Counted from the first letter of the stretch, positions 10,272 through 19,930 are shown. The stretch is 64,000 nt of DNA from Phycicoccus endophyticus (GCF_011326735.1 NZ_JAANCN010000015.1:1-64000); one strand, 5' to 3'. Notes: generated by a model not told the origin, from the letters alone. A program made the numbers and translations.

Positions 10272-10883
10272 TCAGGCGGGCCAGACCCCGCTGCTGCCGC
10301 GGCGGTGGCTGCCCACGAGGTGGGTGTCGACGATGCCGACCGCCTCCATGAGCGCGAACATCGTCGTCGGCCCGACGAAGACGAACCCCTTGGCCTTGAG
10401 CGCCCGCGAGAGTGCCGCCGACTCCGGGGAGGTCGTCGGTACCTCGGCGGGGGTCCGGGGGCGCGGCGTGCGGTCCGGTGCGAAGGACCACACGAGGCGG
10501 GCGAGGTCGCCCTCGGGGTCGGTGCGCAGCGCGAGGGTGGCCCGGGCGTTGGTCACCGTCGCGTGCACCTTGGCCCGGTTGCGCACGATGCCGGGGTCGG
10601 CGAGCAGCCGCCGCAGGTCCTGCTCGTCGTAGCCGGCGACCCGCTCGGGGTCGAAGCCGTCGAACGCGCTGCGGAAGGCGGGGCGCTTGCGCAGGATCGT
10701 CGCCCACGACAGCCCCGCCTGGAACGCCTCGAGGCTCAGCCGCTCGAACATCCCGCGCTCGTCGCGGACCGGCATCCCCCACTCACGGTCGTAGTACTCG
10801 CGCAGCAGGGGGTCGGTGGCGGCCCACGGTGGGCGGGCACGGCCGTCCTCGCCGACGACGAGCCCCGGCTCGCTCACGGCCAC
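10272..10883 (-). CDS. tag: DNA-3-methyladenine glycosylase I
   Basis: The 203-residue product matches the Tag family along its length: YYDREWGMPV, ERLSLEAFQAGLSWATIL (catalytic-site Glu and Trp), GIVRNRAKVHATVTNA and KGFVFVGPTTMFALMEA. It excises 3-methyladenine from DNA. The family's zinc site is degraded: the first Cys is Pro (RPPWAA), the first His is Tyr (EYYDREWG) and the last Cys is Ser (THLVGSHRRG), leaving one ligand. It follows the peroxidase gene by 31 bases on the same strand, suggesting co-transcription. GTG 10883 or 10877 is the start. Confidence 0.9.
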   Translation of the reverse strand: MAVSEPGLVVGEDGRARPPWAATDPLLREYYDREWGMPVRDERGMFERLSLEAFQAGLSWATILRKRPAFRSAFDGFDPERVAGYDEQDLRRLLADPGIVRNRAKVHATVTNARATLALRTDPEGDLARLVWSFAPDRTPRPRTPAEVPTTSPESAALSRALKAKGFVFVGPTTMFALMEAVGIVDTHLVGSHRRGSSGVWPA

Positions 10884-10914
10884 CTCCCGGGCGGGCGTCG
10901 CGGGCGCCCCGCGC

Positions 10915-11400
10915 TCATCCGGCGGCGAGCGCGGCCCGGACCTCGTCGGCGAGGGCCGCCGGCTCGGTGTTCGGGCCCCAGCGGCCGAGGACCGCGCCGT
11001 CCCGCCCGAGGAGGAACTTCGTGAAGTTCCACTTCACCCGGCCGCCGAGGACGCCCTTGCGCTCGGACTTCAGCCAGCGGAAGAGCGGATGGGTCTGGGG
11101 GCCGTTGACGTCGACCTTGGCGAACATCGGGAAGCTGACCCCGTAGTTGAGCTGGCAGAACTGCCCGATCTCGTCCTCGGTTCCCGGCTCCTGGCCGGCG
11201 AACTGGTTGCACGGGAAGCCCAGGACGACGAAGCCCTCGTCCTTGAGCTCGTCGTAGAGCGACTGCAGGCCGGCGTACTGAGGGGTGAAGCCGCACTTGC
11301 TCGCGGTGTTGACGACGAGGACGACGTCGCCCGCGTACTCGGACAGGCTGCGCTCCTCGCCCTGAAGGGTCGTCGCGGTGAAGTCCGACAGGGTGCTCAT
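10915..11400 (-). CDS. Glutathione-peroxidase-like thiol peroxidase
   Basis: The 161-residue product has the GPx signatures NTASKCGFTPQY (peroxidatic Cys, not selenocysteine), GFPCNQFAGQEPG (resolving Cys) and WNFTKFLL. In actinobacteria such enzymes use thioredoxin or mycothiol-linked systems, since glutathione is absent. It is the first gene of a probable two-gene unit with tag, giving an oxidative/alkylation damage theme together with katG across the terminator. Confidence 0.92.
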   Translation of the reverse strand: MSTLSDFTATTLQGEERSLSEYAGDVVLVVNTASKCGFTPQYAGLQSLYDELKDEGFVVLGFPCNQFAGQEPGTEDEIGQFCQLNYGVSFPMFAKVDVNGPQTHPLFRWLKSERKGVLGGRVKWNFTKFLLGRDGAVLGRWGPNTEPAALADEVRAALAAG

Positions 11401-11468
11401 GCCCCCAATCGTCGCACGCGGCCCCGACGGGCGGCGGCCCCGTCGGGCGGCGGCGCCGCCGGGCCGCG

Positions 11469-12026
11469 TCAGCCGTGACGGACCGCCGCCAGCGCCTCCA
11501 CTGCCTCGGCGAGGGCGGCCAGGCCCGTCGGCTGCGCGCCGGGGGCCAAGGGGGCGTCGAGGGCGAAGCCCATGAACGCGGCGTCGACGAGCCCGGCCAC
11601 CCCCTCGAGGTGGTCCTCGGGCACGCCGGAGGCCGCGAGGTGGTCACGGACGGCGGCCAGCCACCGGGCGTTGGTCGCGGCCACCGCCGAGGCGTACGGC
11701 TCCTCGCCGAAGACCCCGAGCGTGGAGGCCTCGACGTACAGGCGCTCGCACCGGCTCTGCTGCGGCGCCGAGCGCAGCCGCCACTGGTCGAGGACCGCCC
11801 GGCCGGCGGAGGGGGAGGCCGGCAGCGCCTGCAGCTGCGCGAGCGCCCGGTGGGTGGAGCAGCGAATGACGGCGACGACGAGCTCGTCCTTGGACCCGAG
11901 GTGGTACAGGAGCATCCGGTCGCTCGTCCCGAGCGCCGCGGCGAGCGGCCGCAGGCTCAGCCCGACGAGGCCGTGCTCGAGGACGTAGTCGGTCGCGCGC
12001 TCGACGAGGTCCTCCCGGCGGTCCAC
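11469..12026 (-). CDS. TetR-family repressor of the adjacent SMR pump
   Basis: The 185-residue product has a TetR helix-turn-helix (LVGLSLRPLAAALGTSDRML, LYHLGSKDELV) and a C-terminal helical ligand domain. GTG 12026 is the start. It is divergent from the SMR efflux gene, and two copies of a GTAGC-N4-GCTAC dyad lie between them, strongly suggesting that it represses the pump and itself. Confidence 0.85.
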   Translation of the reverse strand: MDRREDLVERATDYVLEHGLVGLSLRPLAAALGTSDRMLLYHLGSKDELVVAVIRCSTHRALAQLQALPASPSAGRAVLDQWRLRSAPQQSRCERLYVEASTLGVFGEEPYASAVAATNARWLAAVRDHLAASGVPEDHLEGVAGLVDAAFMGFALDAPLAPGAQPTGLAALAEAVEALAAVRHG

Positions 12027-12037
12027 GAGAGATGAGT

Positions 12038-12074
12038 GTAGCGGCTGCTACAGTGTCCATGTAGCACCTGCTAC
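12038..12074. promoter_or_regulatory. Two TetR operators between divergent genes
   Basis: The dyads GTAGCGGCTGCTAC (12038-12051) and GTAGCACCTGCTAC (12061-12074) share arms GTAGC/GCTAC and are spaced 23 bases start to start. A -10 TACAGT toward the pump (12049-12054) and a -10 TACACT toward the regulator overlap the first dyad. Confidence 0.8.
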
Positions 12075-12098
12075 ATCGACGCCGCCCGGAGACCGCCG

Positions 12099-12425
12099 AT
12101 GCCCGCCTTCCTCCTGCTGCTGCTCGCCATCGCCGTCGAGGTCAGCGCGACCGCCGCCCTGCCGCGCGCGCGGGGCTTCACCGACCTCGGGTGGAGCCTC
12201 GCCGTCGTCGCCGGCTACGTCCTGTCGATCTGGCTGCTCACGCTCGTCGTCCGGTGGATGGAGGTCTCGGTCGCCTACGCGGTGTGGTCCGGGCTCGGCA
12301 CCGCGGCGATCGCCGTGGTCGGCTACCTCTGGCTCGGGGAGCCCCTCGGGCCGGCCAAGCTCGCGGGCATCGCGCTCATCGTCGCCGGGGTCGTCCTGCT
12401 CAACCTCCAGGGCGCGGCCCACTGA
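12099..12425 (+). CDS. Small multidrug resistance (SMR) family transporter
   Basis: The 108-residue product has four membrane helices. The membrane-embedded Glu of helix 1 is in AIAVEVSATAAL, and the family signature YAVWSGLGTA and EPLGPAKLAGIALI are present. SMR dimers export cationic compounds or guanidinium by proton exchange. Whether it is the EmrE or Gdx subtype cannot be told from sequence alone. Regulated by the divergent TetR. Confidence 0.9.
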   Translation: MPAFLLLLLAIAVEVSATAALPRARGFTDLGWSLAVVAGYVLSIWLLTLVVRWMEVSVAYAVWSGLGTAAIAVVGYLWLGEPLGPAKLAGIALIVAGVVLLNLQGAAH

Positions 12426-12460
12426 GCCGGACGCGGCGCGGGCGGCCCGCGGCGCTGCGC

Positions 12461-12466
12461 TACCCT
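12461..12466 (+). promoter_or_regulatory. -10 element of the leuS leader
   Basis: TACCCT is followed by six bases and then the GTG of the leucine leader peptide at 12473, so transcription should start at or next to that codon (leaderless). Confidence 0.6.
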
Positions 12467-12472
12467 GACCCC

Positions 12473-12499
12473 GTGACGAGTTCCCTGCTCCTTGCGTAG
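12473..12499 (+). CDS. Leucine leader peptide of leuS
   Basis: An eight-residue ORF (VTSSLLLA) has three consecutive leucine codons, CTG CTC CTT, just before its stop. It starts six bases after a -10 element and ends 29 bases before a rho-independent terminator upstream of leuS. This is the layout of classical attenuation: ribosome stalling at Leu codons when charged tRNA-Leu is scarce would alter leader folding and let transcription reach leuS. Confidence 0.7.
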   Translation: MTSSLLLA

Positions 12500-12552
12500 C
12501 CGCGCCGGCCACCCGACCCGCGCGGCGACCCCTCCTGTGCGAGGGGTTTTTT
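12500..12552 (+). terminator. leuS attenuator: leader hairpin plus rho-independent terminator
   Basis: CCGCGC (12500-12505) can pair with GCGCGG (12520-12525), forming a hairpin a stalled ribosome would cover. The terminator stem CCCCTC/GAGGGG (12529-12534, 12541-12546) is followed by six T. The 3' arm GAGGGG is also the best Shine-Dalgarno for ATG 12554 (seven bases away), so the same hairpin may block translation too. Confidence 0.75.
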
Positions 12553-12553
12553 C

Positions 12554-15502
12554 ATGGCCGCAGGACGCAACGACGACGAGGACGAGATGAGCGAGACCCC
12601 GCACCGCTACACCGCCGAGCTGGCCGGGACGATCGAGGTGGCCTGGCAGGACCGCTGGGCCGAGCGCGGCACCTTCCACGCCCCGAACCCCGCGGGCCCC
12701 TGGGGCGACCCGCAGGCCGTGGCCGGGTACTCCGCCGGGCACCTGCTCGTCCTCGACATGTTCCCCTACCCCAGCGGCGCCGGCCTGCACGTCGGCCACC
12801 CGCTCGGCTACATCGCCACCGACGTCTACGCCCGCTTCCACCGGATGCTCGGGCGCAACGTCCTGCACTGCCTCGGCTACGACGCCTTCGGCCTGCCCGC
12901 GGAGCAGTACGCCGTCCAGACCGGGCAGCACCCGAGGAAGACCACCGAGGAGAACATCACGATCATGGCGCGCCAGCTGCGCCGCCTCGGCCTCGGCCAC
13001 GACGACCGCCGCGCCATCCGCACCATCGACCCGGACTACTACCGCTGGACGCAGTGGATCTTCCTGCAGATCTTCAACGCGTGGTACGACCCGGACGCCC
13101 CGCGCGAGGACGGCGGCACCGGGCGCGCCCGGCCGATCGAGGAGCTCGTCGAGCAGTACCGCCGCGGGGAGCGCTCCCTGCCGGCCGAGGACGGGCGCGG
13201 CTGGGAGGACCTCTCGCACGTCGAGCGCGCCGAGATCCTCGACGCCCACCGGCTCGTGCAGTCCCTCGAGGCCACCGTCAACTGGTGCCCGGGGCTCGGC
13301 ACCGTCCTGGCCAACGAGGAGGTCACCAACGAGGGCCGCTCCGACCGCGGCAACTTCCCGGTCTTCCGGCGCAACCTGCGCCAGTGGGTCATGCGGATCA
13401 CCGAGTACGCCGACCGGCTCGCCGACGACCTCGACCGGGTGAACTGGCCCGAGAAGGTCAAGACGATGCAGCGCAACTGGATCGGCCGCAGCCAGGGTGC
13501 CCACGTCACCTTCCCGCTGGCCGACGCCGCCTCCGGGCCCGGCATCGAGGTGTTCACCACCCGTCCCGACACCCTCTTCGGCGCGACGTTCATGGTGCTG
13601 GCCCCCGAGCATCCCCTGCTCGAGGCCCTCGTCCCGGACGGCGGGTGGCCTGCGGGCACCCGCGAGGCCTGGACCGCCGGCGCCGAGAGCCCGCGCGCGG
13701 CCGTCGAGGCCTACCGCGCCGCGGCGGCGGCCAAGACCGACCTCGAGCGGCAGGCCGAGGGCAAGGCCAAGACGGGCGTCTTCACCGGCGGCTGGGCGAC
13801 CAACCCGGTCACCGGGGCCCGCATCCCGGTCTTCGTCGCCGACTACGTGCTCATGGGCTACGGCACCGGGGCGATCATGGCCGTCCCCGCCCAGGACGAG
13901 CGCGACTGGGACTTCGCCACGGCCTACGAGCTGCCCATCGTGCGCACCGTGCAGCCACCGGCGGGCCACGACGAGTCCACCGCGTTCACCGGCGACGGGC
14001 CGGCGGTCAACTCCACCAACGACGAGCTCAGCCTCGACGGTCTCGGCGTCGCCGACGCCAAGGAGCGGATGACCGCCTGGCTGGAGGAGAAGGGCCTCGG
14101 GCGCGGCGCGGTCACCTACAAGCTGCGCGACTGGCTCTTCGCCCGTCAGCGCTACTGGGGCGAGCCGTTCCCCGTCGTCTTCGACGAGGACGGCATCGCC
14201 TACGGCGTGCCCGAGGACCAGCTGCCGGTCGAGCTCCCGGACGTGCCCGACTACAGCCCCCGGGTCTACGACCCCGAGGACGCCGAGAGCGAGCCCGAGC
14301 CGCCGCTGGCCCGCGACCGCGACTGGGTCGAGGTCGAGCTCGACCTCGGCGACGGCCGCGGGCGGCGCCGCTTCCGCCGGGACACCAACGTCATGCCGCA
14401 GTGGGCGGGCTCGTGCTGGTACTACCTGCGCTACCTCGACCCGGCCAACGCCGAGGCCCTCGTCGACCCCGAGAACGAGTCGTACTGGATGGGCCCGCGC
14501 GAGCAGCCGGTCGCCGGCGCCCCGACGGGCACCCGTGACCCCGGCGGCGTCGACCTGTACGTCGGCGGGGTCGAGCACGCCGTCCTCCACCTGCTCTACG
14601 CACGGTTCTGGCACAAGGTGCTCCACGACCTCGGGCACCTCTCCTCCGACGAGCCGTTCCGCACGTACTTCGCCCAGGGGTACATCCAGGCGCCGGCCTA
14701 CACCGACGAGCGCGGCCAGTACGTCGAGGCCTCCGCCGTCGAGGAGGAGGTGGGCGAGGACGGCCAGGTGACCTTCACCTACGCGGGCCGGCCGGTCACC
14801 CGTGAGTTCGGCAAGATCGGCAAGTCGCTGAAGAACATGGTCAGCCCGGACGACATGTACGCCGCCTACGGCGCCGACACCTTCCGCCTCTACGAGATGG
14901 GCATGGGGCCCCTCGAGCAGAGCAAGCCGTGGGACACCCGGGCGGTCGTCGGCAGCCAGCGGTTCCTGCAGCGGCTGTGGCGCAACGTCGTCGACGAGGA
15001 GACCGGCGCGCTGCGGGTGCTCGAGGAGGCTCCGGACGCGCAGACCGCCAGGGTGCTGCACCGGACCATCGACGCCGTGCGCACCGACCTCGGCGAGCTC
15101 GGCTTCAACACCGCCATCGCCCGGCTCACCGAGCTGAACAACGCCCTGACCAAGCTCGAGGCCGGGGTGCCGCGCGAGGCCGCCGAAGCGCTCGTCCTCA
15201 TGGTCGCCCCGCTCGCGCCCCACATCGCCGAGGAGCTGTGGATGCGGATGGGCCACCCGGACTCGCTGGCCCACGAGCCGTTCCCGGTGGCCGACCCCGC
15301 GCTGCTCGTCGACGAGACGGTCACCTGCGTGGTCCAGGTGCGGGGCAAGGTGCGCGACCGGCTCGAGGTGCCGAGCGACATCGCCGAGGACGCGCTGCGC
15401 GAGCTGGCGCTCGCCAGCCCCAAGGTGCAGGCGAGCCTGGACAACGGCGTGCGCACCGTGATCGTGCGTGCCCCCAAGCTCGTCAACGTCGTCCCGGCCT
15501 GA
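12554..15502 (+). CDS. leuS: Leucyl-tRNA synthetase
   Basis: The 982-residue class I synthetase carries the HIGH-type motif in [16 protein letters not shown] (HVGH at about residue 80), the CP1 editing domain ([20 protein letters not shown] and the later [18 protein letters not shown]), and the KMSKS equivalent in [11 protein letters not shown] at about residue 755. The anticodon-binding domain ends with [12 protein letters not shown] and the short C-terminal domain of this family. Start ATG 12554 uses the attenuator arm as ribosome site; ATG 12587 ([12 protein letters not shown]) is an alternative matching many homologues. Confidence 0.97.
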   Translation: MAAGRNDDEDEMSETPHRYTAELAGTIEVAWQDRWAERGTFHAPNPAGPWGDPQAVAGYSAGHLLVLDMFPYPSGAGLHVGHPLGYIATDVYARFHRMLGRNVLHCLGYDAFGLPAEQYAVQTGQHPRKTTEENITIMARQLRRLGLGHDDRRAIRTIDPDYYRWTQWIFLQIFNAWYDPDAPREDGGTGRARPIEELVEQYRRGERSLPAEDGRGWEDLSHVERAEILDAHRLVQSLEATVNWCPGLGTVLANEEVTNEGRSDRGNFPVFRRNLRQWVMRITEYADRLADDLDRVNWPEKVKTMQRNWIGRSQGAHVTFPLADAASGPGIEVFTTRPDTLFGATFMVLAPEHPLLEALVPDGGWPAGTREAWTAGAESPRAAVEAYRAAAAAKTDLERQAEGKAKTGVFTGGWATNPVTGARIPVFVADYVLMGYGTGAIMAVPAQDERDWDFATAYELPIVRTVQPPAGHDESTAFTGDGPAVNSTNDELSLDGLGVADAKERMTAWLEEKGLGRGAVTYKLRDWLFARQRYWGEPFPVVFDEDGIAYGVPEDQLPVELPDVPDYSPRVYDPEDAESEPEPPLARDRDWVEVELDLGDGRGRRRFRRDTNVMPQWAGSCWYYLRYLDPANAEALVDPENESYWMGPREQPVAGAPTGTRDPGGVDLYVGGVEHAVLHLLYARFWHKVLHDLGHLSSDEPFRTYFAQGYIQAPAYTDERGQYVEASAVEEEVGEDGQVTFTYAGRPVTREFGKIGKSLKNMVSPDDMYAAYGADTFRLYEMGMGPLEQSKPWDTRAVVGSQRFLQRLWRNVVDEETGALRVLEEAPDAQTARVLHRTIDAVRTDLGELGFNTAIARLTELNNALTKLEAGVPREAAEALVLMVAPLAPHIAEELWMRMGHPDSLAHEPFPVADPALLVDETVTCVVQVRGKVRDRLEVPSDIAEDALRELALASPKVQASLDNGVRTVIVRAPKLVNVVPA

Positions 15503-15510
15503 CCCGGGGA

Positions 15511-15524
15511 GCCCCGGCCGGGGC
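15511..15524 (+). terminator. Possible leuS terminator
   Basis: A GC-only dyad, GCCCC-GGCC-GGGGC, lies nine bases after the stop. It is short and has no U-tract. Confidence 0.3.
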
Positions 15525-15689
15525 CCCACGCCCTCGGCGACGGGCCCAGGGCGGGGCCGCCCGGGATGCGGATTCCGTGGGCTGGCGTCGGGTGCGGGCA
15601 CGGATCGAAACATGATCGTCACGCGAAACCGTTGCGAACCGGGGGTCGAGTCGGGTTGAATCGCCGGAACCCGCACGAGGAGCCGACAC

Positions 15690-16844
15690 GTGACGCCACC
15701 CCCACCCGCCGAGACCGACGCGGCACCCGCCGACGCCGTCGTGCTGCGCCGGGTCAGCAAGCTCTACGGCGAGGTCGCCGCGGTCGACGACCTCACCCTC
15801 ACCGTCCGCCGCGGGGAGTTCCTCTCCCTGCTCGGCCCCTCGGGATGCGGGAAGACGACGACCCTGCGGATGATCGCGGGCTTCGAGTACCCCGACACCG
15901 GTGACATCCTCGTCGACGGCCGCAGCGTGCTCGGGGTGCCGCCCTACAAGCGCCAGGTCAACACCGTCTTCCAGGCCTACGCCCTCTTCCCGCACATGTC
16001 GGTCGCCGAGAACGTCGCCTACGGGCTCGAGCAGCAGCGCACCCCCAAGAGTGAGATCCGGGGCAAGGTCGCCGAGGCGCTCGAGATGGTCCAGATGCGC
16101 AGCTACGCCAACCGCCGTCCCACCCAGCTCTCCGGCGGTCAGCAGCAGCGGGTCGCCCTCGCCCGGGCGCTCGTCAACCGCCCCTCGGTCCTGCTGCTCG
16201 ACGAGCCCCTCGGGGCGCTGGACCGCCAGCTGCGCGAGGAGATGCAGGTCGAGCTGAAGCTGCTGCAGTCCCGGCTCGGCATCAGCTTCGTGTTCGTCAC
16301 CCACGACCAGGGCGAGGCGCTCTCGATGAGCGACCGGATCGCCATCATGCGCGAGGGGAAGGTCGAGCAGCTCGGCGACGCCGACACCATCTACTCCTCG
16401 CCGGCCTCGGCCTACGTCGCCGGCTTCGTCGGTCAGCAGAACTTCCTCGAGGGCCGGGCGGGGGAGTCTGGCGCCGTGGAGACCGAGCTCGGGCCGATGC
16501 GCTCCTCGCGCCCGAGCGAGACCCGGCCAGGGGAGCGGGTCCGGGTCGCGGTGCGCCCGGAGTTCGTCGACCTCACCGCGGACCAGCCGGACGGCACGAG
16601 CGAGAACACCGTCAAGGGCACCGTCATCGGGGTCGCGCACCAGGGTGAGACCCGGCAGTTCCTCGTCGACGCCGGCGACGAGCACACCCTCCTCGTGCGG
16701 CGGCCGACCCCGCGGGCACCGCGCCTGGACGTCGGCGACCCGGCGTGGTGCCACTGGAGCCCCGAGGACGTCCACGTCTTCCCCCACGACGGGGCGCACT
16801 CCGCGCCACCACCCACCACCGTCCCCGACCAGCCGTCCAGCTGA
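15690..16844 (+). CDS. potA: Polyamine-type ABC transporter ATPase (PotA-like)
   Basis: The 384-residue product has Walker A GPSGCGKTT, Q-loop NTVFQAYALFPHMSV, signature LSGGQQQR, Walker B VLLLDEPLGALD and switch His in FVTHDQGEAL, followed by a TOBE domain (VRVAVRPEFVDL). It is the cytoplasmic ATPase of a PotABCD system for import of spermidine/putrescine or related cations. A GAGGAG ribosome site precedes GTG 15690. First gene of a five-gene unit. Confidence 0.9.
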   Translation: MTPPPPAETDAAPADAVVLRRVSKLYGEVAAVDDLTLTVRRGEFLSLLGPSGCGKTTTLRMIAGFEYPDTGDILVDGRSVLGVPPYKRQVNTVFQAYALFPHMSVAENVAYGLEQQRTPKSEIRGKVAEALEMVQMRSYANRRPTQLSGGQQQRVALARALVNRPSVLLLDEPLGALDRQLREEMQVELKLLQSRLGISFVFVTHDQGEALSMSDRIAIMREGKVEQLGDADTIYSSPASAYVAGFVGQQNFLEGRAGESGAVETELGPMRSSRPSETRPGERVRVAVRPEFVDLTADQPDGTSENTVKGTVIGVAHQGETRQFLVDAGDEHTLLVRRPTPRAPRLDVGDPAWCHWSPEDVHVFPHDGAHSAPPPTTVPDQPSS

Positions 16845-16867
16845 CCCTTCCCGGAGAGGACCACCCC

Positions 16868-18094
16868 ATGACGAGCCCCGAGCAGCCGCTGCGCATCCTC
16901 GCCCACACCTCGGCCGTCCCGCGCATCCGGCGCGAGCTGACCCGACGGAACCTGTTCGGCCTGGCGGCCGCCGCCGGGGGAGCCGGCGTCCTGTCCGCCT
17001 GCGGCGACGGCGGCAGCGGCGGGGGCGGCAGCAGCAACGCCACCGCCGTGCCCACCGACGCGCCCGCGAGCCAGGTCGCGACCGGCGGTCCCCTCGAGGG
17101 CTCGATCTCGATGTACTCCTGGGGCGACTACGACGCCCCGGAGGTGCTCGAGAGCTTCACCAAGAGCAAGGGCCCGAAGATCACCACCGACTCCTTCGGC
17201 TCCAACGAGGAGCTGATCTCCAAGCTCGTCGCGAGCAAGGGCACCGGCGGCTACGACATCGTCGTCCCCACCGGGGCCTTCATCCCCCAGATGGTCCAGA
17301 ACGAGCTCCTCGCCCCGATCAACAAGGAGCTCATTCCCAACCTGGAGTACATGGACCCGCAGTTCCTCGGCCAGTCCTGGGACCCGGAGAACAACTACTC
17401 CATCTGCAAGGCGTGGGGGACCACCGGGTTCGTCTACGACACGACGAAGATCACCCGTGAGCTGACGACCTGGGACGACTTCATCGACGCCGCCACGAAC
17501 GAGGCCAGCGGCAAGGTCTCCGTCCTCGACGACCCGGCCGAGGTGACCGGGATCTACTACTGGGCCAACGGCATCGACTGGAACACGACCAAGGCCGAGG
17601 ACCTCGACGCCGCCGAGGACTTCGTCGTCAACACCCTCGCCCCGCACATCGCCGCGTTCGACTCCTACCCCGGCGGCCAGGCTATCCCGCAGAGCACGCA
17701 CTGGCTGATGCAGGTGTGGAACGGCGACGCGCGGATCGGCATCCAGGAGAGCAAGGACCCCGACAAGTGGCAGTGGGTCCTCGGCAGCCCGGCGACCGAG
17801 CTGTGGATGGACAACTGGGCGATCGCGGCGGGCGCGCCGCACCCCGAGGCGGCGCACGCCTTCATCAACTACGTCCTGACCCCGGAGAACCAGCTGAAGA
17901 ACGTCGACTACATCGGCTACCACACCGGCGCCAAGGACATCGAGGCCCAGGCCGAGAAGGAGGGGCTGGAGATGCTCGACCTGGTCTTCTTCACCCCCGA
18001 GCAGATCGCGACGATGAAGACCGGCGAGGTCAACGACGCCCAGCAGCGGACGGTCGACATCTGGAACAAGGCGAAGGCCGCAGCGGGTGCCTGA
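16868..18094 (+). CDS. potD: Polyamine-type ABC transporter substrate-binding lipoprotein (PotD-like)
   Basis: The 408-residue product has a twin-arginine-type leader (ELTRRNLFGLAAAAGG) with a lipobox LSAC at about residues 42-45, so it is probably a Tat-exported lipoprotein. The mature part has the PotD features ISMYSWGDYDAPEVLESF, YDIVVPTGAFIPQMV and PHPEAAHAFINYVLTPENQ. It captures the substrate outside the membrane. It starts 23 bases after potA. Confidence 0.9.
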   Translation: MTSPEQPLRILAHTSAVPRIRRELTRRNLFGLAAAAGGAGVLSACGDGGSGGGGSSNATAVPTDAPASQVATGGPLEGSISMYSWGDYDAPEVLESFTKSKGPKITTDSFGSNEELISKLVASKGTGGYDIVVPTGAFIPQMVQNELLAPINKELIPNLEYMDPQFLGQSWDPENNYSICKAWGTTGFVYDTTKITRELTTWDDFIDAATNEASGKVSVLDDPAEVTGIYYWANGIDWNTTKAEDLDAAEDFVVNTLAPHIAAFDSYPGGQAIPQSTHWLMQVWNGDARIGIQESKDPDKWQWVLGSPATELWMDNWAIAAGAPHPEAAHAFINYVLTPENQLKNVDYIGYHTGAKDIEAQAEKEGLEMLDLVFFTPEQIATMKTGEVNDAQQRTVDIWNKAKAAAGA

Positions 18095-19007
18095 CCTCGC
18101 CCCCGAGGCCGCGCGGCCCCGGTTGCGTGCTCCGCGCTACGCGCTCGCCCTGCCGGCGGGGGTGTGGCTCGTCGCCTTCTTCGTCGTCCCCATCGGGACG
18201 ATCGTGTGGTTCAGCTTCGGCTACAAGCCCGGGCTGTTCGGGACGCACGCCAACGACGTCCTCTCCCTCGACCGCTACCGCGAGACCTTCTCCTCGACCT
18301 TCTTCGCCACCTTCCAGAACACTCTCTGGGTCGGCGTGGCGGGGACGCTGCTGTGTCTGCTCGTCGGGATGCCCGCGGCCTACTGGATGGCGGTCAAGGC
18401 ACCGCCGAACCGCCGTGGACTGCTCGTCGCGCTCGTCATGGTGCCGTACTGGACGAACTTCCTCGTGCGCACGATCGGCTGGCAGGTCATCCTCGCCCCG
18501 CAGGGGTGGCTCTCCTCGCTGCTGCAGACGCTGCACCTCACGGGCGAGCCGCTCGACATCCTCTACACCCGCACGGCGGTGCTCATCGGCGTCGTCTACA
18601 ACTACCTGCCGCTGATGATCCTGCCGCTGTTCGTCGCCTTCGACCGGGTCGGCGAGCCGCTGCGGGAGGCGAGCAAGGACCTCGGCGCGAACCGCTGGCG
18701 CACCTTCACCCGGGTCACCCTCCCGCTCGCCCGCCCGGGCATCATCGCGGGCACGGTGCTCGTGTTCATCCCGCTCATGGGCGACTACGTCACGGCCACC
18801 GTCCTCGGCGGGGCCCGGGGCAACATGGTCGGCCAGCTCGTCGCGAGCCAGTTCCAGACCGCGCAGAACTGGGCGCTCGGCTCGGCGATGGCCGTCGTCC
18901 TCATCCTCGTCATCGCGGCCACGGTGGCCGTCATCGCCGGGCTGTACTGGCTGGCCTCCCGCCCGCTGCAGGCCCGCCACCGCCTCGTCCTCGAGGACGC
19001 ACCGTGA
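18087..19007 (+). CDS. potB: ABC transporter permease (PotB-like)
   Basis: The 306-residue product has six membrane helices and the permease EAA loop (EASKDLGANRWRTFTRVTLP). It overlaps the end of potD by eight bases at a GTG start, showing translational coupling. It forms the channel with the PotC-like protein. Confidence 0.9.
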   Translation: MPDLAPEAARPRLRAPRYALALPAGVWLVAFFVVPIGTIVWFSFGYKPGLFGTHANDVLSLDRYRETFSSTFFATFQNTLWVGVAGTLLCLLVGMPAAYWMAVKAPPNRRGLLVALVMVPYWTNFLVRTIGWQVILAPQGWLSSLLQTLHLTGEPLDILYTRTAVLIGVVYNYLPLMILPLFVAFDRVGEPLREASKDLGANRWRTFTRVTLPLARPGIIAGTVLVFIPLMGDYVTATVLGGARGNMVGQLVASQFQTAQNWALGSAMAVVLILVIAATVAVIAGLYWLASRPLQARHRLVLEDAP

Positions 19008-19930
19008 GCGCCGGGAGCGACCTCGGCGCGGCGGGCCAGGCCGCCCCCGCGGGTGACCCGGCCGGCGCGGGCCCCCCGCCGCGCAACCGTCCGCCGCGTT
19101 CGTGGGCCGACCGTCTGCTCACCCTCGGCGGGCTCGCGGTCCTCGTCTTCCTCTTCGCCCCGATCGTCGTCGTCATCGTGTACTCGTTCAACGAGGGCCG
19201 CCTGCTCATCGCCTGGGACCACTTCGGGTTCGGGTCCTTCCGGGCCCTCACCGAGCGCCCGGCGATCCGCAGCGCCGTCCTCGTGTCGGTCCAGGTGGCG
19301 GTGCTCTCCTCGCTGCTCGCGACCTTCCTCGGGACGATGGCCGGGGTGGCGCTCGCCCGGCGACCGGGGCGGTGGACCTACTGGTTCATCGGGCTGCTGC
19401 TGCTCGTCTCCGTCACGCCCGAGATCGTCGACGCGGTCTCGCTCCTGCCGTGGCTGGTCTACCTCGGCTCGGACGCCGGCCTGAGCGTGTTCAACGGCGG
19501 GATCGTCCGGCTCGTCGTCGGGCACTCGCTGTTCTCGACCGCCGTCGTCAGCTACATCGTGCGGGCCCGGCTCGTCGGCCTCGACGAGTCCCTCGAGGAG
19601 GCCTCCGGGGACCTCTACGCGCCGCCCGTGCGCACCTTCCGCCGGATCACCGTGCCGCTCGCGATGCCCGCGGTGCTCGCCGGCTACCTGCTCTCGTTCA
19701 CGCTGAGCCTGGACAACACGATCGTCTCGGCGTTCGTCCAGGTCTCGGGCACGACCCCGTGGCCGGTGTACGTCCTGTCGGCCCTGCGCTCGGGCCTGCG
19801 CCCGGAGATCGCCGCGGTCTCGACGGTCATGCTCGTGCTCACCCTGCTCGCCCTCGGCCTCGTCGCGCTCGTCCTCCGACGCAGCGGTGACTCGGCCACC
19901 GACATCGCACGCACCATGGGAGGCGGCTAG
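19004..19930 (+). CDS. potC: ABC transporter permease (PotC-like)
   Basis: The 308-residue product has a Pro-rich cytoplasmic N-terminus, six membrane helices and an EAA loop (EEASGDLYAPPVRTFRRITV). GTG 19004 overlaps the potB stop in GTGA. An open frame extends upstream to 18164 through potB but is out of frame with that gene and is not real. Confidence 0.9.
   Translation: MSAGSDLGAAGQAAPAGDPAGAGPPPRNRPPRSWADRLLTLGGLAVLVFLFAPIVVVIVYSFNEGRLLIAWDHFGFGSFRALTERPAIRSAVLVSVQVAVLSSLLATFLGTMAGVALARRPGRWTYWFIGLLLLVSVTPEIVDAVSLLPWLVYLGSDAGLSVFNGGIVRLVVGHSLFSTAVVSYIVRARLVGLDESLEEASGDLYAPPVRTFRRITVPLAMPAVLAGYLLSFTLSLDNTIVSAFVQVSGTTPWPVYVLSALRSGLRPEIAAVSTVMLVLTLLALGLVALVLRRSGDSATDIARTMGGG

Noticed and set aside
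12323-15760. A 1145-codon open frame antisense to leuS
   Set aside because: The sense strand encodes a complete leucyl-tRNA synthetase with all motifs; the antisense frame is low-complexity Val/Asp/Gly/Leu/Arg text typical of GC-rich shadows.
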